DNA from: Acetobacterium tundrae
Lineage (GTDB): Bacteria > Bacillota > Clostridia > Eubacteriales > Eubacteriaceae
Direction of reading: 5' to 3'
Assembly (NCBI RefSeq): GCF_008086615.1
Contig: NZ_RXYB01000005.1
Span: forward strand, 62,001-126,000
Length of the DNA: 64,000 bases
The notes below the pieces were generated by a model. The model was not told the DNA's origin. It did not search any database and was given only the letters and a program-made list of their open reading frames with translations. The position numbers were made by a program, and so were the translations under genes. Shown here one piece after another: positions 32,692-40,881 of the stretch; within the stretch, counting starts at the first letter, position 1, and each line of letters begins with the position of its first letter.

Positions 32692-33345
32692 ATGAACGAA
32701 AATGAAAAAAAAGTAATTGAACAGATCGTCATTAATACGGTCAAAAAACTAATGAATGAAAAAGATAGTCCAAATCGAGTCGTTTTAGGAATATCAAACA
32801 AGCACATTCACCTATCTCAAGAGGATATTGAGACATTATTTGGGGCGGGCTATCAGCTAACCAATATAAAAGACCTAAAGCAGCCCGGACAATATGCAGC
32901 AAAGGAAACTGTCAAAGTTATCGGATCAAAAGGGTGCTTTGAAAAGGTTCGGATTTTGGGGCCGGCCAGGCCAGAAAGTCAAATTGAAGTTTCTTTAACA
33001 GATGCCAGAATTTTGGGTATCCAAGCACCAGTATGTGAATCAGGTAAACTTGAAAATACACCAGGAATTACTTTAGAAGGTCCAAACGGAAAAATTGCAC
33101 TTGATAAAGGCGTGATAGTCGCACTTAGACACATTCATATGCCTCTTGATATAGCAGCTAGGCTTAAAATTAAAGACAAGGACTGGGTCAGTGTAGAGAC
33201 ATGTGGTGTTCGTAAAACAATTTTCTGTAATGTGCTGGCAAGGGTATCGGATAAATATGAGTATGAAATGCATCTTGATACGGATGAGGCAAATGCAGCA
33301 GGACTAAAGAATGATGATTATTTAAAAATAATCCCCAACAGGTGA
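32692..33345 (+). CDS. pduL: Phosphate propanoyltransferase PduL
   Basis: A 217-aa phosphotransacylase that turns propionyl-CoA plus phosphate into propionyl-phosphate and recycles CoA inside the compartment. Residues 2-25 (NENEKKVIEQIVINTVKKLM) are the encapsulation helix. The two zinc-binding His clusters are present: SNKHIHLSQ and LRHIHMPLD. GPARPESQIEVSLTDARILG is also typical. The start is the ATG at 32692 rather than an upstream GTG. Confidence 0.95.
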   Translation: MNENEKKVIEQIVINTVKKLMNEKDSPNRVVLGISNKHIHLSQEDIETLFGAGYQLTNIKDLKQPGQYAAKETVKVIGSKGCFEKVRILGPARPESQIEVSLTDARILGIQAPVCESGKLENTPGITLEGPNGKIALDKGVIVALRHIHMPLDIAARLKIKDKDWVSVETCGVRKTIFCNVLARVSDKYEYEMHLDTDEANAAGLKNDDYLKIIPNR

Positions 33346-33349
33346 AATA

Positions 33350-34174
33350 ATGGATTGGAAATCTGGTAATGACGCAATATTGGAGTTTGCAGAACTAATC
33401 CGTGAAAAAAAAGCCAACCCTTATACCGGCGAACTGAAAGTTGGCGTGGATCTTGGTACTGCAAATATCGTTATCGCAGTGGTTGACGAGAATAATCGTC
33501 CCATTGCCGGAGCTACTCAAAGAGCGTCAGTTGTCCGCGATGGGATTGTCGTTGACTATATCGGAGCGAGTCAAATTGTACGAAAACTCAAAGCTGAGGT
33601 AGAAGCAATAATAGGTGTAGATTTATCTTATGCCAAGGCCGCCACAGCCATCCCACCTGGAATCATGGCCGGAAATGCAAAGATTATCTCTAATGTTGTT
33701 GATTCAGCAGACTTCATTGTCACAAATGTTGTCGATGAACCAACGGCTGCAGCTACAGTTCTCGGCATCCAGGATGGTGCTGTTGTAGATGTCGGTGGTG
33801 GAACCACCGGGATCAGCATTCTCAGACATGGTGACGTAATTTTCACAGCCGATGAAGCAACAGGGGGTACTCATATGAGTCTTGTACTGGCCGGTTTTCA
33901 TCATATAAGCTTTGAAGAAGCAGAGGAACTTAAGAGGAACGAAGAACAAAGAAAAATATTTCCGATTATCAAACCGGTTGTAGAAAAGATGGCATCCATT
34001 GTCAATCGTGCTATTTCGGGATATGATGTCGATGTGATTTATGTGGTTGGCGGTGCCTGTATTTTCGATGATTTTGAAAAAGTATTCGAAGCCGAAACGG
34101 GTATTAAAACGATCAAACCAGTAGAACCATTATTGGTAACTCCATTAGGGATCGCCTTTAATTGTCAAAGGTAA
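33350..34174 (+). CDS. eutJ: EutJ-type Hsp70-like protein
   Basis: A 274-aa actin-like ATPase-fold protein. LKVGVDLGTANIVIAVVDEN is phosphate loop 1, AVVDVGGGTTGISILRHGD phosphate loop 2, and YVVGGACIFDDFEKVFEAET the adenosine motif. EutJ is found in ethanolamine compartments and in clostridial and lactobacillar pdu loci; its proposed chaperone role is not proven. It starts four bases after pduL. Enteric pdu operons lack it. Confidence 0.85.
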   Translation: MDWKSGNDAILEFAELIREKKANPYTGELKVGVDLGTANIVIAVVDENNRPIAGATQRASVVRDGIVVDYIGASQIVRKLKAEVEAIIGVDLSYAKAATAIPPGIMAGNAKIISNVVDSADFIVTNVVDEPTAAATVLGIQDGAVVDVGGGTTGISILRHGDVIFTADEATGGTHMSLVLAGFHHISFEEAEELKRNEEQRKIFPIIKPVVEKMASIVNRAISGYDVDVIYVVGGACIFDDFEKVFEAETGIKTIKPVEPLLVTPLGIAFNCQR

Positions 34175-34192
34175 GAAATGTGGTGATAGAAT

Positions 34193-35038
34193 TTGGACAT
34201 GAAGAAAATGCTCGACGACAGTTTGATGGATATTTTAATCCAGAAGATTGTTGATGAGGTTATCAGGCGAATAAAAAATCAGCCTAAAAAAGCAGTTGTG
34301 TTCTTTACCGGAGGCGCAATTGGTTTTAGGCAGTCGATGGATTCACTGTTGAAATTACAAAAAGATGGTTGGCAATTAAAAGTTGTCCTTTCTGACGATG
34401 GCATGAAGGTATTAAATCCGGATGCTATTCAAAAAGAATTAAATCTTGATAGTGTTTATCACAGTGGAAATATCAAAAGCCAAAAGGAACTGTACAGTTC
34501 CGCGGAAGTTCTTATTATTGGAACAATGAGCATCAATACTGCTGCAAAAATTGCAACAGGGGTAACGGATTCGGTTTTCCTAACAATTATTAACCATGGC
34601 ATTATGGCTGGTATTCCGGTGATTGCGGCGAAAAATGCCTGTGATCCCGATGATCCGCAAAGAGCGGAACTGGGAATGGGAAAATCGTCTCAGAAGTATC
34701 GACAAATGTTAATCAATAATATGGATACACTTTCTGATTTTGGAATGCAATTAGTAAATGGTGAAGACTTATACACTACTTGTGTTAGTGGAACCCCCAC
34801 AGTAAACAAAAAATTAATTGTAGCAGGCACAGCTGTTCCAGAAAATATAGAACCAGCAGTAAGACCAGCGGTCACCGCAAAAAGTGGCGAATGTGTTTTA
34901 GATAAAAAAGTTATCTCGCGTTCGGACATTTTAAAAATACGGGATGCAGAAGTGGTTAAAATACCGGCTGGATCGATTGTGACAGAATATGCTGTAGAAG
35001 CCATTAATACATTTGGACTACAAATTATAAGGATTTAA
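34193..35038 (+). CDS. BMC-associated flavoprotein-like protein (pduM position)
   Basis: A 281-aa protein with TTG start (an ATG two codons later is possible). Residues 5-25 (DSLMDILIQKIVDEVIRRIK) look like an encapsulation helix. The rest resembles the flavoprotein (Dfp/UbiX-like) fold: AVVFFTGGAIGFRQSMDSLL, DGWQLKVVLSDDGMKVLN, AEVLIIGTMSINTAAKIATG. The FMN contact Asn/Gly loop is only partly recognisable. It sits between eutJ and pduN, the place of pduM in Salmonella, but is longer. Role unknown; it may handle cobalamin or flavin redox inside the shell. Confidence 0.6.
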   Translation: MDMKKMLDDSLMDILIQKIVDEVIRRIKNQPKKAVVFFTGGAIGFRQSMDSLLKLQKDGWQLKVVLSDDGMKVLNPDAIQKELNLDSVYHSGNIKSQKELYSSAEVLIIGTMSINTAAKIATGVTDSVFLTIINHGIMAGIPVIAAKNACDPDDPQRAELGMGKSSQKYRQMLINNMDTLSDFGMQLVNGEDLYTTCVSGTPTVNKKLIVAGTAVPENIEPAVRPAVTAKSGECVLDKKVISRSDILKIRDAEVVKIPAGSIVTEYAVEAINTFGLQIIRI

Positions 35039-35054
35039 CGAGGGTGGTGAATTT

Positions 35055-35333
35055 ATGCAGTTAGCAAAAGTAGTTGGAAACGTAGTATCAACTCAAAAAG
35101 ATAAAAATCTGGTGGGCTGTAAACTATTGATAATTAAAAAAATTGATGAATATGGCGAATATGAAAAATATTCAAGTCAATCAACAGCCGTTGCGGTAGA
35201 CTCCGTAGGGGCAGGCATTGGCGAAACAGTTATTGTGACATCAGGCAGTAATGCCCGCTATGTTTACGGTGATAAGATGGCGCCACTGGATATGACTATC
35301 GTTGGTATTGTTGATGAAATTCAGATCGTTTAG
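35055..35333 (+). CDS. pduN: BMC-P pentameric vertex protein PduN/EutN
   Basis: A 92-aa protein that caps the vertices of the compartment. MQLAKVVGNVVSTQKDKNLV, GCKLLIIKKID, then VAVDSVGAGIGETVIVTSGS and IVGIVDEIQIV are hallmarks of the EutN/CcmL fold. Ribosome site GAGGGTGG. One copy only, as in most pdu loci. Confidence 0.95.
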   Translation: MQLAKVVGNVVSTQKDKNLVGCKLLIIKKIDEYGEYEKYSSQSTAVAVDSVGAGIGETVIVTSGSNARYVYGDKMAPLDMTIVGIVDEIQIV

Positions 35334-35345
35334 TGAGGTGAAATA

Positions 35346-36359
35346 ATGCCGAATGTGTACACCCGAAGCGGGGACAAAGGTGAGACAGGCCTGTTCGGGT
35401 CGAGTCGGACACCGAAGGATGATATCCGTGTTGATGCATATGGAACCATGGACGAAGCAAATTCAGCCATCGGGCTAGCCTATTCACTAAGCGAAGACCA
35501 GGAAATCCGTGAAATTCTGCACTATTTGCAAAAGCGAATTTTTGTATTAGGGGCGGAGCTTGCCAGTGATGAAAAAGGGAAGTTGATGTTAACGGATAGA
35601 ATTACCCAGGACGACGTTGATTATATGGAAGATGTTTTGGATCATTATTTAGCAATCATCGGACCGCAAAAGAAATTCATTATACCCGGTGCTAACCCAT
35701 CATCGGCAGCACTCCATGTTGCTCGAACCGTCGTAAGAAGAGGCGAGCGATTAATTGTAACATACAATCGCGAGAGTGAAGGTAGCCGACCGGAACTGGT
35801 GAAATTTGTGAACCGATTGTCGGATACACTTTTTGTTTTGGCGCGCACAGAAGAATTTTACGGGTTGATCAAAGAAGTTGTCAGCCGGGTTGAAGATAAA
35901 TTAGCAGCGTTAGGACAAACCGAAGAAGCTGAAGTTGATTCAAAATGTCAGAAGTTTGACTATTCATTACTGACATTAGCAAAGAAAATGGCTGCGGCAG
36001 CCAGAGTTAAAGCAATAGAAATAAATGTCCCAATCGTTTTTTCAGTTGTTGACACGGGTGGAAATCTGGCCTACTTCGAACGGATGGAAGATTCACTGTT
36101 GGGAAGCATTGATATTTCAGTGAACAAGGCATTCACAGCCAATGCACTGAAAATGCCAACTGATCAACTTCCCGGACTTGTAAAAGAAAAGGGTTCTCTT
36201 TACGGTATTCAATGGACGAACAATGGTCGCATGGTGGTATTTGGCGGAGGATATCCGTTGAAATATAATGGCAAAATCATTGGCGCGATTGGTGTCAGCG
36301 GGGGAACGGTTGATGAAGATATGACCATTGCACAAGCTGGACTAGCAGCATTAAAATAA
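35346..36359 (+). CDS. pduO: ATP:cob(I)alamin adenosyltransferase PduO
   Basis: A 337-aa two-domain protein. Residues 1-185 are the PduO-type adenosyltransferase (NVYTRSGDKGETGLFGSSRT with the ATP-binding loop, then VDAYGTMDEANSAIG and VRRGERLIVTYNRE). Residues 205-337 are the GlcG/HbpS-like domain (LTLAKKMAAAARVKAIEINV, then GGGYPLKYNGKIIGAIGVSG) that binds heme or corrinoid in other PduO proteins. It makes adenosylcobalamin for PduCDE from the cob(I)alamin delivered by PduS. Confidence 0.95.
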   Translation: MPNVYTRSGDKGETGLFGSSRTPKDDIRVDAYGTMDEANSAIGLAYSLSEDQEIREILHYLQKRIFVLGAELASDEKGKLMLTDRITQDDVDYMEDVLDHYLAIIGPQKKFIIPGANPSSAALHVARTVVRRGERLIVTYNRESEGSRPELVKFVNRLSDTLFVLARTEEFYGLIKEVVSRVEDKLAALGQTEEAEVDSKCQKFDYSLLTLAKKMAAAARVKAIEINVPIVFSVVDTGGNLAYFERMEDSLLGSIDISVNKAFTANALKMPTDQLPGLVKEKGSLYGIQWTNNGRMVVFGGGYPLKYNGKIIGAIGVSGGTVDEDMTIAQAGLAALK

Positions 36360-36395
36360 GACAAAAAAATTAACTTGATCCAGGAGGTACCTAGT

Positions 36396-37805
36396 ATGAA
36401 TATTGATACAACAGGTATAGAATATATTGTAAAAAAAGTGATGGCAGAAATTGATTGTGCAGAGGAAAGTGACAAGGCCTTAAAAGATGGTGAGTTAGGT
36501 GTATTTAATGATATGCAAAACGCCATTGATGCAGCATATATTGCACAAAAGTCATATATGCAAGAGACATTAGCATTCCGAAGTAAATTAATTGCAGCCA
36601 TGAGAGCAGAAATGCTGAAAAAAGAAAATATGGAAACAATATGCCATATGTCTGTTGAAGAAACAGGCATGGGTAATTATGAACATAAGTTGATTAAACA
36701 CCAGCTGGCGATTAATAAGACACCAGGTGTCGAAGATCTTGTTGCTGAAGCGTGGACCGGAGATAATGGTTTAACTTTAAATGAACAATCTCCATTTGGT
36801 GTGATCGGTGCTTCAACCCCTTCAACAAACCCCAGTGAAACAGTTATTAATAACTCAATTGGTATGTTGGCTGGCGGAAACACTGTCGTATTTGCTCCCC
36901 ATCCAAGTGCGAAACGAACAAATGCTTTGTGCGTAAAACTTTTAAACAAAGCGATTATAGCAGCAGGCGGACCGGAAAACTTAATCGTAACGACGGCTAA
37001 TCCAACGCTTGAAAGTGCTAATTTAGTATTTTCAAGCGATAAGATCACCATGCTTTGTGCAACCGGTGGTCCTGGGGTTGTAAAAGCGGTATTACAAAGC
37101 GGCAAAAAAGGAATTGGAGCAGGTGCAGGTAATCCTCCGGCATTAGTAGATGAAACAGCAGATATTGAAAAAGCGGCTAAAGATATTGTTGATGGATGTT
37201 GCTTTGATAATAATCTTCCCTGTATCGCTGAGAAGGAAGTTGTTGTTGTTGATCAGGTGGCGGACTATCTTATCTTTAATATGAAAAAGAATGGCGCTTA
37301 CGAATTAAAAGATGCTAAAAAAATTGAAGAATTAGCTGAGCTTGTTTTTCCAAATGGCCGCTTAAGCCGAGATTATGTTGGCCGAGATGCAATAACAATT
37401 CTTAAGGGCATTGGCATTGAAGCAGATCCTTCAGTTCGTGTTGTCATGATGGAAACAAGTAAAGATCATATCTTTGCTGTTGAAGAGTTAATGATGCCGA
37501 TTCTGCCGATTGTTCGAGTTAAAGATATTGAAGAAGGCATCGAAGTTGCCGTTAATTTGGAACATGGAAATAGACATACAGCGATTATGCATTCGACAAA
37601 TGTTAACAACTTAAGTGAAATGGCAAAAAGAGTGCAGTGTACTATTTTTGTTAAAAATGCTCCTTCTTATGCTGGTATCGGTGTTGGAGGTGAAGGATAT
37701 ACAACCTTTACAATTGCCGGACCTACAGGTGAAGGTTTAACATCTGCTAAGACATTTACTCGAAAAAGAAGATGTACATTAGTAGGAGGATTTCATATTA
37801 AATAA
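36396..37805 (+). CDS. pduP: CoA-acylating propionaldehyde dehydrogenase PduP
   Basis: A 469-aa aldehyde dehydrogenase converting propionaldehyde, CoA and NAD+ to propionyl-CoA. Residues 3-18 (DTTGIEYIVKKVMAEI) match the encapsulation helix first shown for PduP. The catalytic nucleophile is C276 in NNLPCIAEKE. IGASTPSTNPSETVINNSIG and CATGGPGVVKAVLQSGKKGI are NAD-domain blocks. AGGAGGT places the start at 36396. Length matches the family. Confidence 0.96.
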   Translation: MNIDTTGIEYIVKKVMAEIDCAEESDKALKDGELGVFNDMQNAIDAAYIAQKSYMQETLAFRSKLIAAMRAEMLKKENMETICHMSVEETGMGNYEHKLIKHQLAINKTPGVEDLVAEAWTGDNGLTLNEQSPFGVIGASTPSTNPSETVINNSIGMLAGGNTVVFAPHPSAKRTNALCVKLLNKAIIAAGGPENLIVTTANPTLESANLVFSSDKITMLCATGGPGVVKAVLQSGKKGIGAGAGNPPALVDETADIEKAAKDIVDGCCFDNNLPCIAEKEVVVVDQVADYLIFNMKKNGAYELKDAKKIEELAELVFPNGRLSRDYVGRDAITILKGIGIEADPSVRVVMMETSKDHIFAVEELMMPILPIVRVKDIEEGIEVAVNLEHGNRHTAIMHSTNVNNLSEMAKRVQCTIFVKNAPSYAGIGVGGEGYTTFTIAGPTGEGLTSAKTFTRKRRCTLVGGFHIK

Positions 37806-37819
37806 TAGAGGTGTTGTTC

Positions 37820-39145
37820 ATGAGCGCAAATTTAGTTGAATTGGTACAAAACGCCGGCATCGTTGGTGCTGGCGGGGCGGGGTTTCCGACCCATGTCAAA
37901 ATAAATTGTACAGTTGACACAGTTGTTGTCAATTGTGCAGAATGCGAACCATTATTGCGCGTTGATCAACAATTAATGGCGTTGGAGACTGTTAAAATAT
38001 TAACAGCTCTTCAAGCTGTTATGGATCACACACAAGCAAAAGAAGGTATCGTTGGTCTAAAAAAGAGTTATAAACCGGCAATTGAATCATTGAACAAAGA
38101 ATTGTCCGCATTTCCCAGAATTAGAATGCATCAGCTTAAGAGCTTTTATCCGGCAGGTGATGAACAGGTTCTTGTTTATGAGACCACAAAACGAATTGTA
38201 CCAGAAGGTGGAATTCCGTTAAACGTCGGTACTTTAGTCATAAATGTCGAGACACTTTTGAATATTTATGATATACTAATCGACAATATTCCTGTTACGG
38301 ATACTTATCTAACACTAACAGGAGAGGTTAAGAATAAGATCACAACAAAAGTACCTTTGGGTATCACTGTTCGTGAAGCATTGGAATTAGCCGGAGGAAC
38401 GACCATTGATGATTATGTTGTAATAAATGGTGGCCCAATGATGGGAAAAATCGTTGATATAGAGTCAATGATTACAAAAACCACAAAAGGACTTATTGTA
38501 TTACCAAAGGATCATTCTTTGATTCTTTCCAAGACAAAGTCTATAAAGGAAACCATGAAAATGGCGGGAATGGCTTGCATGCAATGCAATTATTGCACCG
38601 AATTATGTCCACGATATGCATTAGGACATGATCTGCAACCGCATAAACTTATGCGAATTGCTGCCTATGGTTCAACCTGTGATACGACCACCCAAGCTAC
38701 AAATGCATTTCTATGCTGTGCATGTGGCTTATGTCAATATGCATGTGTAATGGACCTACAACCTTGGAAGTTCAATACCATGCTCAAACAAGAACTTGGA
38801 AGCAAAGGGATAAAAAATCCTCATCACAATGCTCCGACGGAAACCGAACCATTCAGAGAAGGCAAACAGTTTGATGTTCACCGTTTAATATCACGATTGG
38901 GACTGACGAAGTATGATCTTCCGGCGCCAATGGTTGAAACGGATAAAACATTCACTAAAGTCAACCTATTATTGTCACAACATATAGGTGCTCCTGCTAT
39001 GGCTGTGGTAAAAGTTGGAGATCAAGTGGAAAGAGGACAACTCGTCGCTGACATTCCAGACGGGAAACTAAGCTCAAAAGTTTTTGCAAGTATTAGCGGT
39101 AAGATTATTACCGTGGATAGTGAAAAAATCACTATCGAGGCCTGA
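37820..39145 (+). CDS. pduS: Cobalamin reductase PduS (RnfC-like)
   Basis: A 441-aa flavin/Fe-S protein that reduces cobalamin for PduO and may link the shell interior to NADH or ferredoxin. N-terminal GIVGAGGAGFPTHVKI is the RnfC/NuoF-like flavin-NADH motif; SLBB domain follows (LTLTGEVKNKITTKVPLGIT). Two 4Fe-4S motifs lie near 260 and 305: CMQCNYCTELCPR and CCACGLCQYACV. The C-terminus ends with a biotinyl-like hairpin (GDQVERGQLVADIPDGKLSS). Confidence 0.93.
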   Translation: MSANLVELVQNAGIVGAGGAGFPTHVKINCTVDTVVVNCAECEPLLRVDQQLMALETVKILTALQAVMDHTQAKEGIVGLKKSYKPAIESLNKELSAFPRIRMHQLKSFYPAGDEQVLVYETTKRIVPEGGIPLNVGTLVINVETLLNIYDILIDNIPVTDTYLTLTGEVKNKITTKVPLGITVREALELAGGTTIDDYVVINGGPMMGKIVDIESMITKTTKGLIVLPKDHSLILSKTKSIKETMKMAGMACMQCNYCTELCPRYALGHDLQPHKLMRIAAYGSTCDTTTQATNAFLCCACGLCQYACVMDLQPWKFNTMLKQELGSKGIKNPHHNAPTETEPFREGKQFDVHRLISRLGLTKYDLPAPMVETDKTFTKVNLLLSQHIGAPAMAVVKVGDQVERGQLVADIPDGKLSSKVFASISGKIITVDSEKITIEA

Positions 39146-39172
39146 AATTTTATTTTTAGAAGGAGGATAATT

Positions 39173-40129
39173 ATGGACTTTACTTTATTAATCGCTGCTT
39201 TTGGTGGCGGTCTGCTGGCAACAATGCTTGGTGGGTTAAACTCATTCATTTTCTGTGGTCTTCTTGCCCTGGCAGCAATTTTGGGCGGACAAGCTGGCGC
39301 ACCAGCGATTGGAATTTTTGCTTTCGGTCCTGTATTCGGACCACATGTTGCATTTGCTGGTGGCGTAGCCGCTTCAGCATTTGCAAAAACAAGAAATCAT
39401 ATTGAAAACGGTCAAGATATCGTAACACCACTTTGTACAACTGGTGATCCGATGGTATTACTCGTTGGTGGTATTTTCGGTATGATCGGCTTTATCATTC
39501 AATACATTGTTTCTGCACTGCTGGGACCAGTTCTTTTCTCTGGTATCCTTGGTACTGGAGCAACATCTTGGACTGATACTGTTGCTTGTACCGTTGTACT
39601 TTCCGCTATTATTGTTCGTTTAGTATTTGGCAAAACTGGCCTGACAGGAAAAACTCCGGCTGGAGAAACGCGTGAATACGTAGCTAAAGGTCAACGTTTA
39701 GGATTTGTTCTTTTAATGGGTCTGGGTCTTGGACTTCTAAGTGGTGGCGTTGTTTCTGCGTTAGGAAACCTTGGTTTTGGCGGATCTGAAACAGCTCTGT
39801 ATCTATTTAAAATGTCACCAACAATCTTCTTTGCTATTGCTGCTATTACTCTAATATTTATTACTTGTGGATTTGGATTTGAATGCTGGCATCATGTTGG
39901 TTATCCAGCTGCGTCAACTGCAGTTATCATATTCACAGTAACAAGAAGCCCATTTGCAGCAATTATTGGTGCAGCAATCACAGGAATGTTCACAATGTGG
40001 TTCGGTGATTTTGTTCTTAGAACTTTCAATAGTCATGCAGATACTCATATTGACCCCCCTGCCTGCACAATCTTTGTTATGCAAACAATCAACTTATTAA
40101 TTTTAGGCGGATTAATTTTCGTCGCATAG
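39173..40129 (+). CDS. Multi-span membrane protein in the pdu operon
   Basis: A 318-aa hydrophobic protein with about nine membrane segments, Gly/Ala/Phe-rich (GGLLATMLGGLNSFIFCGLL, AIGIFAFGPVFGPHVAFAGG, TCGFGFECWHHVGYPAAST). No signal peptide or ATP motif. Its position between pduS and pduT suggests substrate uptake or product export; enteric pdu uses the MIP channel PduF here, and this protein has no NPA motifs. I do not know the family well enough to name a transporter class. The His/Asp-rich loop FNSHADTHIDPPAC is notable. Confidence 0.75.
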   Translation: MDFTLLIAAFGGGLLATMLGGLNSFIFCGLLALAAILGGQAGAPAIGIFAFGPVFGPHVAFAGGVAASAFAKTRNHIENGQDIVTPLCTTGDPMVLLVGGIFGMIGFIIQYIVSALLGPVLFSGILGTGATSWTDTVACTVVLSAIIVRLVFGKTGLTGKTPAGETREYVAKGQRLGFVLLMGLGLGLLSGGVVSALGNLGFGGSETALYLFKMSPTIFFAIAAITLIFITCGFGFECWHHVGYPAASTAVIIFTVTRSPFAAIIGAAITGMFTMWFGDFVLRTFNSHADTHIDPPACTIFVMQTINLLILGGLIFVA

Positions 40130-40186
40130 ACAAATTTGTTATTGATTTAGTCTAAATTCATTCACAGTATAGAAAGAAGTGGTATT

Positions 40187-40735
40187 TTGAATAAAGCAGT
40201 TGGTTTTATGGAATTTAAGAGTATTCCACTTGGCATAGAAGCCACTGATGAAATGCTGAAATCCGGAAATGTTGAGCTGCTGATGGCGTCACCTCTTTGT
40301 CCAGGTAAATATGTAAGTATTATTGCTGGAGATGTTGGGGCCGTTGAAGCGTCAATAAAGAATGGATCGCATGTAGGCGGTATCTTTGTATTGGAATCCT
40401 ATGTAATACCAAATATTCATGATGATGTTTTACCCGCCATGTTAGGTGCAGGTGAAATCAGCGATGTGAAGTCTCTTGGTATTGTTGAAACGATTAATGC
40501 AATCTCTTCTATTTTAGTAGCCGATATTTGTGCGAAAGCCGCAAATGTCGAGCTTATTGAAATACGAATTGCTAGAGGCTTGGGTGGTAAAGGCTTTGTA
40601 TTAATCACTGGTGAAATATCTTCTGTTAAATCAGCCATACAAACGGCTAAAAATGATATGGCGGAATCGAACCTCATAACGAGTTACTCGGTTATCGCAT
40701 CTCCTCATAAGGATATTCGAAATATCCTGTTTTAA
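40187..40735 (+). CDS. pduT: BMC-T shell protein PduT with Fe-S pore Cys
   Basis: A 182-aa trimeric shell protein with two BMC domains, from a TTG start behind AGAAAGAAGTGG. C38 (SPLCPGKYVSII) is in the loop position that binds the 4Fe-4S cluster at the trimer centre in enteric PduT (C38 there too). Second domain: ANVELIEIRIARGLGGKGFV, GEISSVKSAIQTAKND. It probably docks to PduS for electron transfer through the shell. Last gene of the operon, followed by a terminator. Confidence 0.93.
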   Translation: MNKAVGFMEFKSIPLGIEATDEMLKSGNVELLMASPLCPGKYVSIIAGDVGAVEASIKNGSHVGGIFVLESYVIPNIHDDVLPAMLGAGEISDVKSLGIVETINAISSILVADICAKAANVELIEIRIARGLGGKGFVLITGEISSVKSAIQTAKNDMAESNLITSYSVIASPHKDIRNILF

Positions 40736-40760
40736 CAAAGATAACAAATTATAATGTAAA

Positions 40761-40791
40761 AAAAACAAATGGCTTCGGTCATTTGTTTTTT
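40761..40791 (+). terminator. pdu operon terminator
   Basis: ACAAATGGC-TTCG-GTCATTTGT, a UUCG-capped 9-bp stem, then a T-run; A-run on the left. Confidence 0.9.
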
Positions 40792-40806
40792 ATACACAAG
40801 ATTTTT

Positions 40807-40843
40807 ATTTTTTATAAATGCTCCAAGGCCATTTATAAAAAAT
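40807..40843. repeat. Perfect 14-bp AT-rich inverted repeat
   Basis: ATTTTTTATAAATG (40807-40820) and CATTTATAAAAAAT (40830-40843) with a 9-nt loop, 40 bases upstream of the Ala-rich gene. It could be a second terminator or an operator; I cannot decide. Confidence 0.6.
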
Positions 40844-40881
40844 AGAACGAAATAAATATAAAAGCATATAAGGAGATTATC

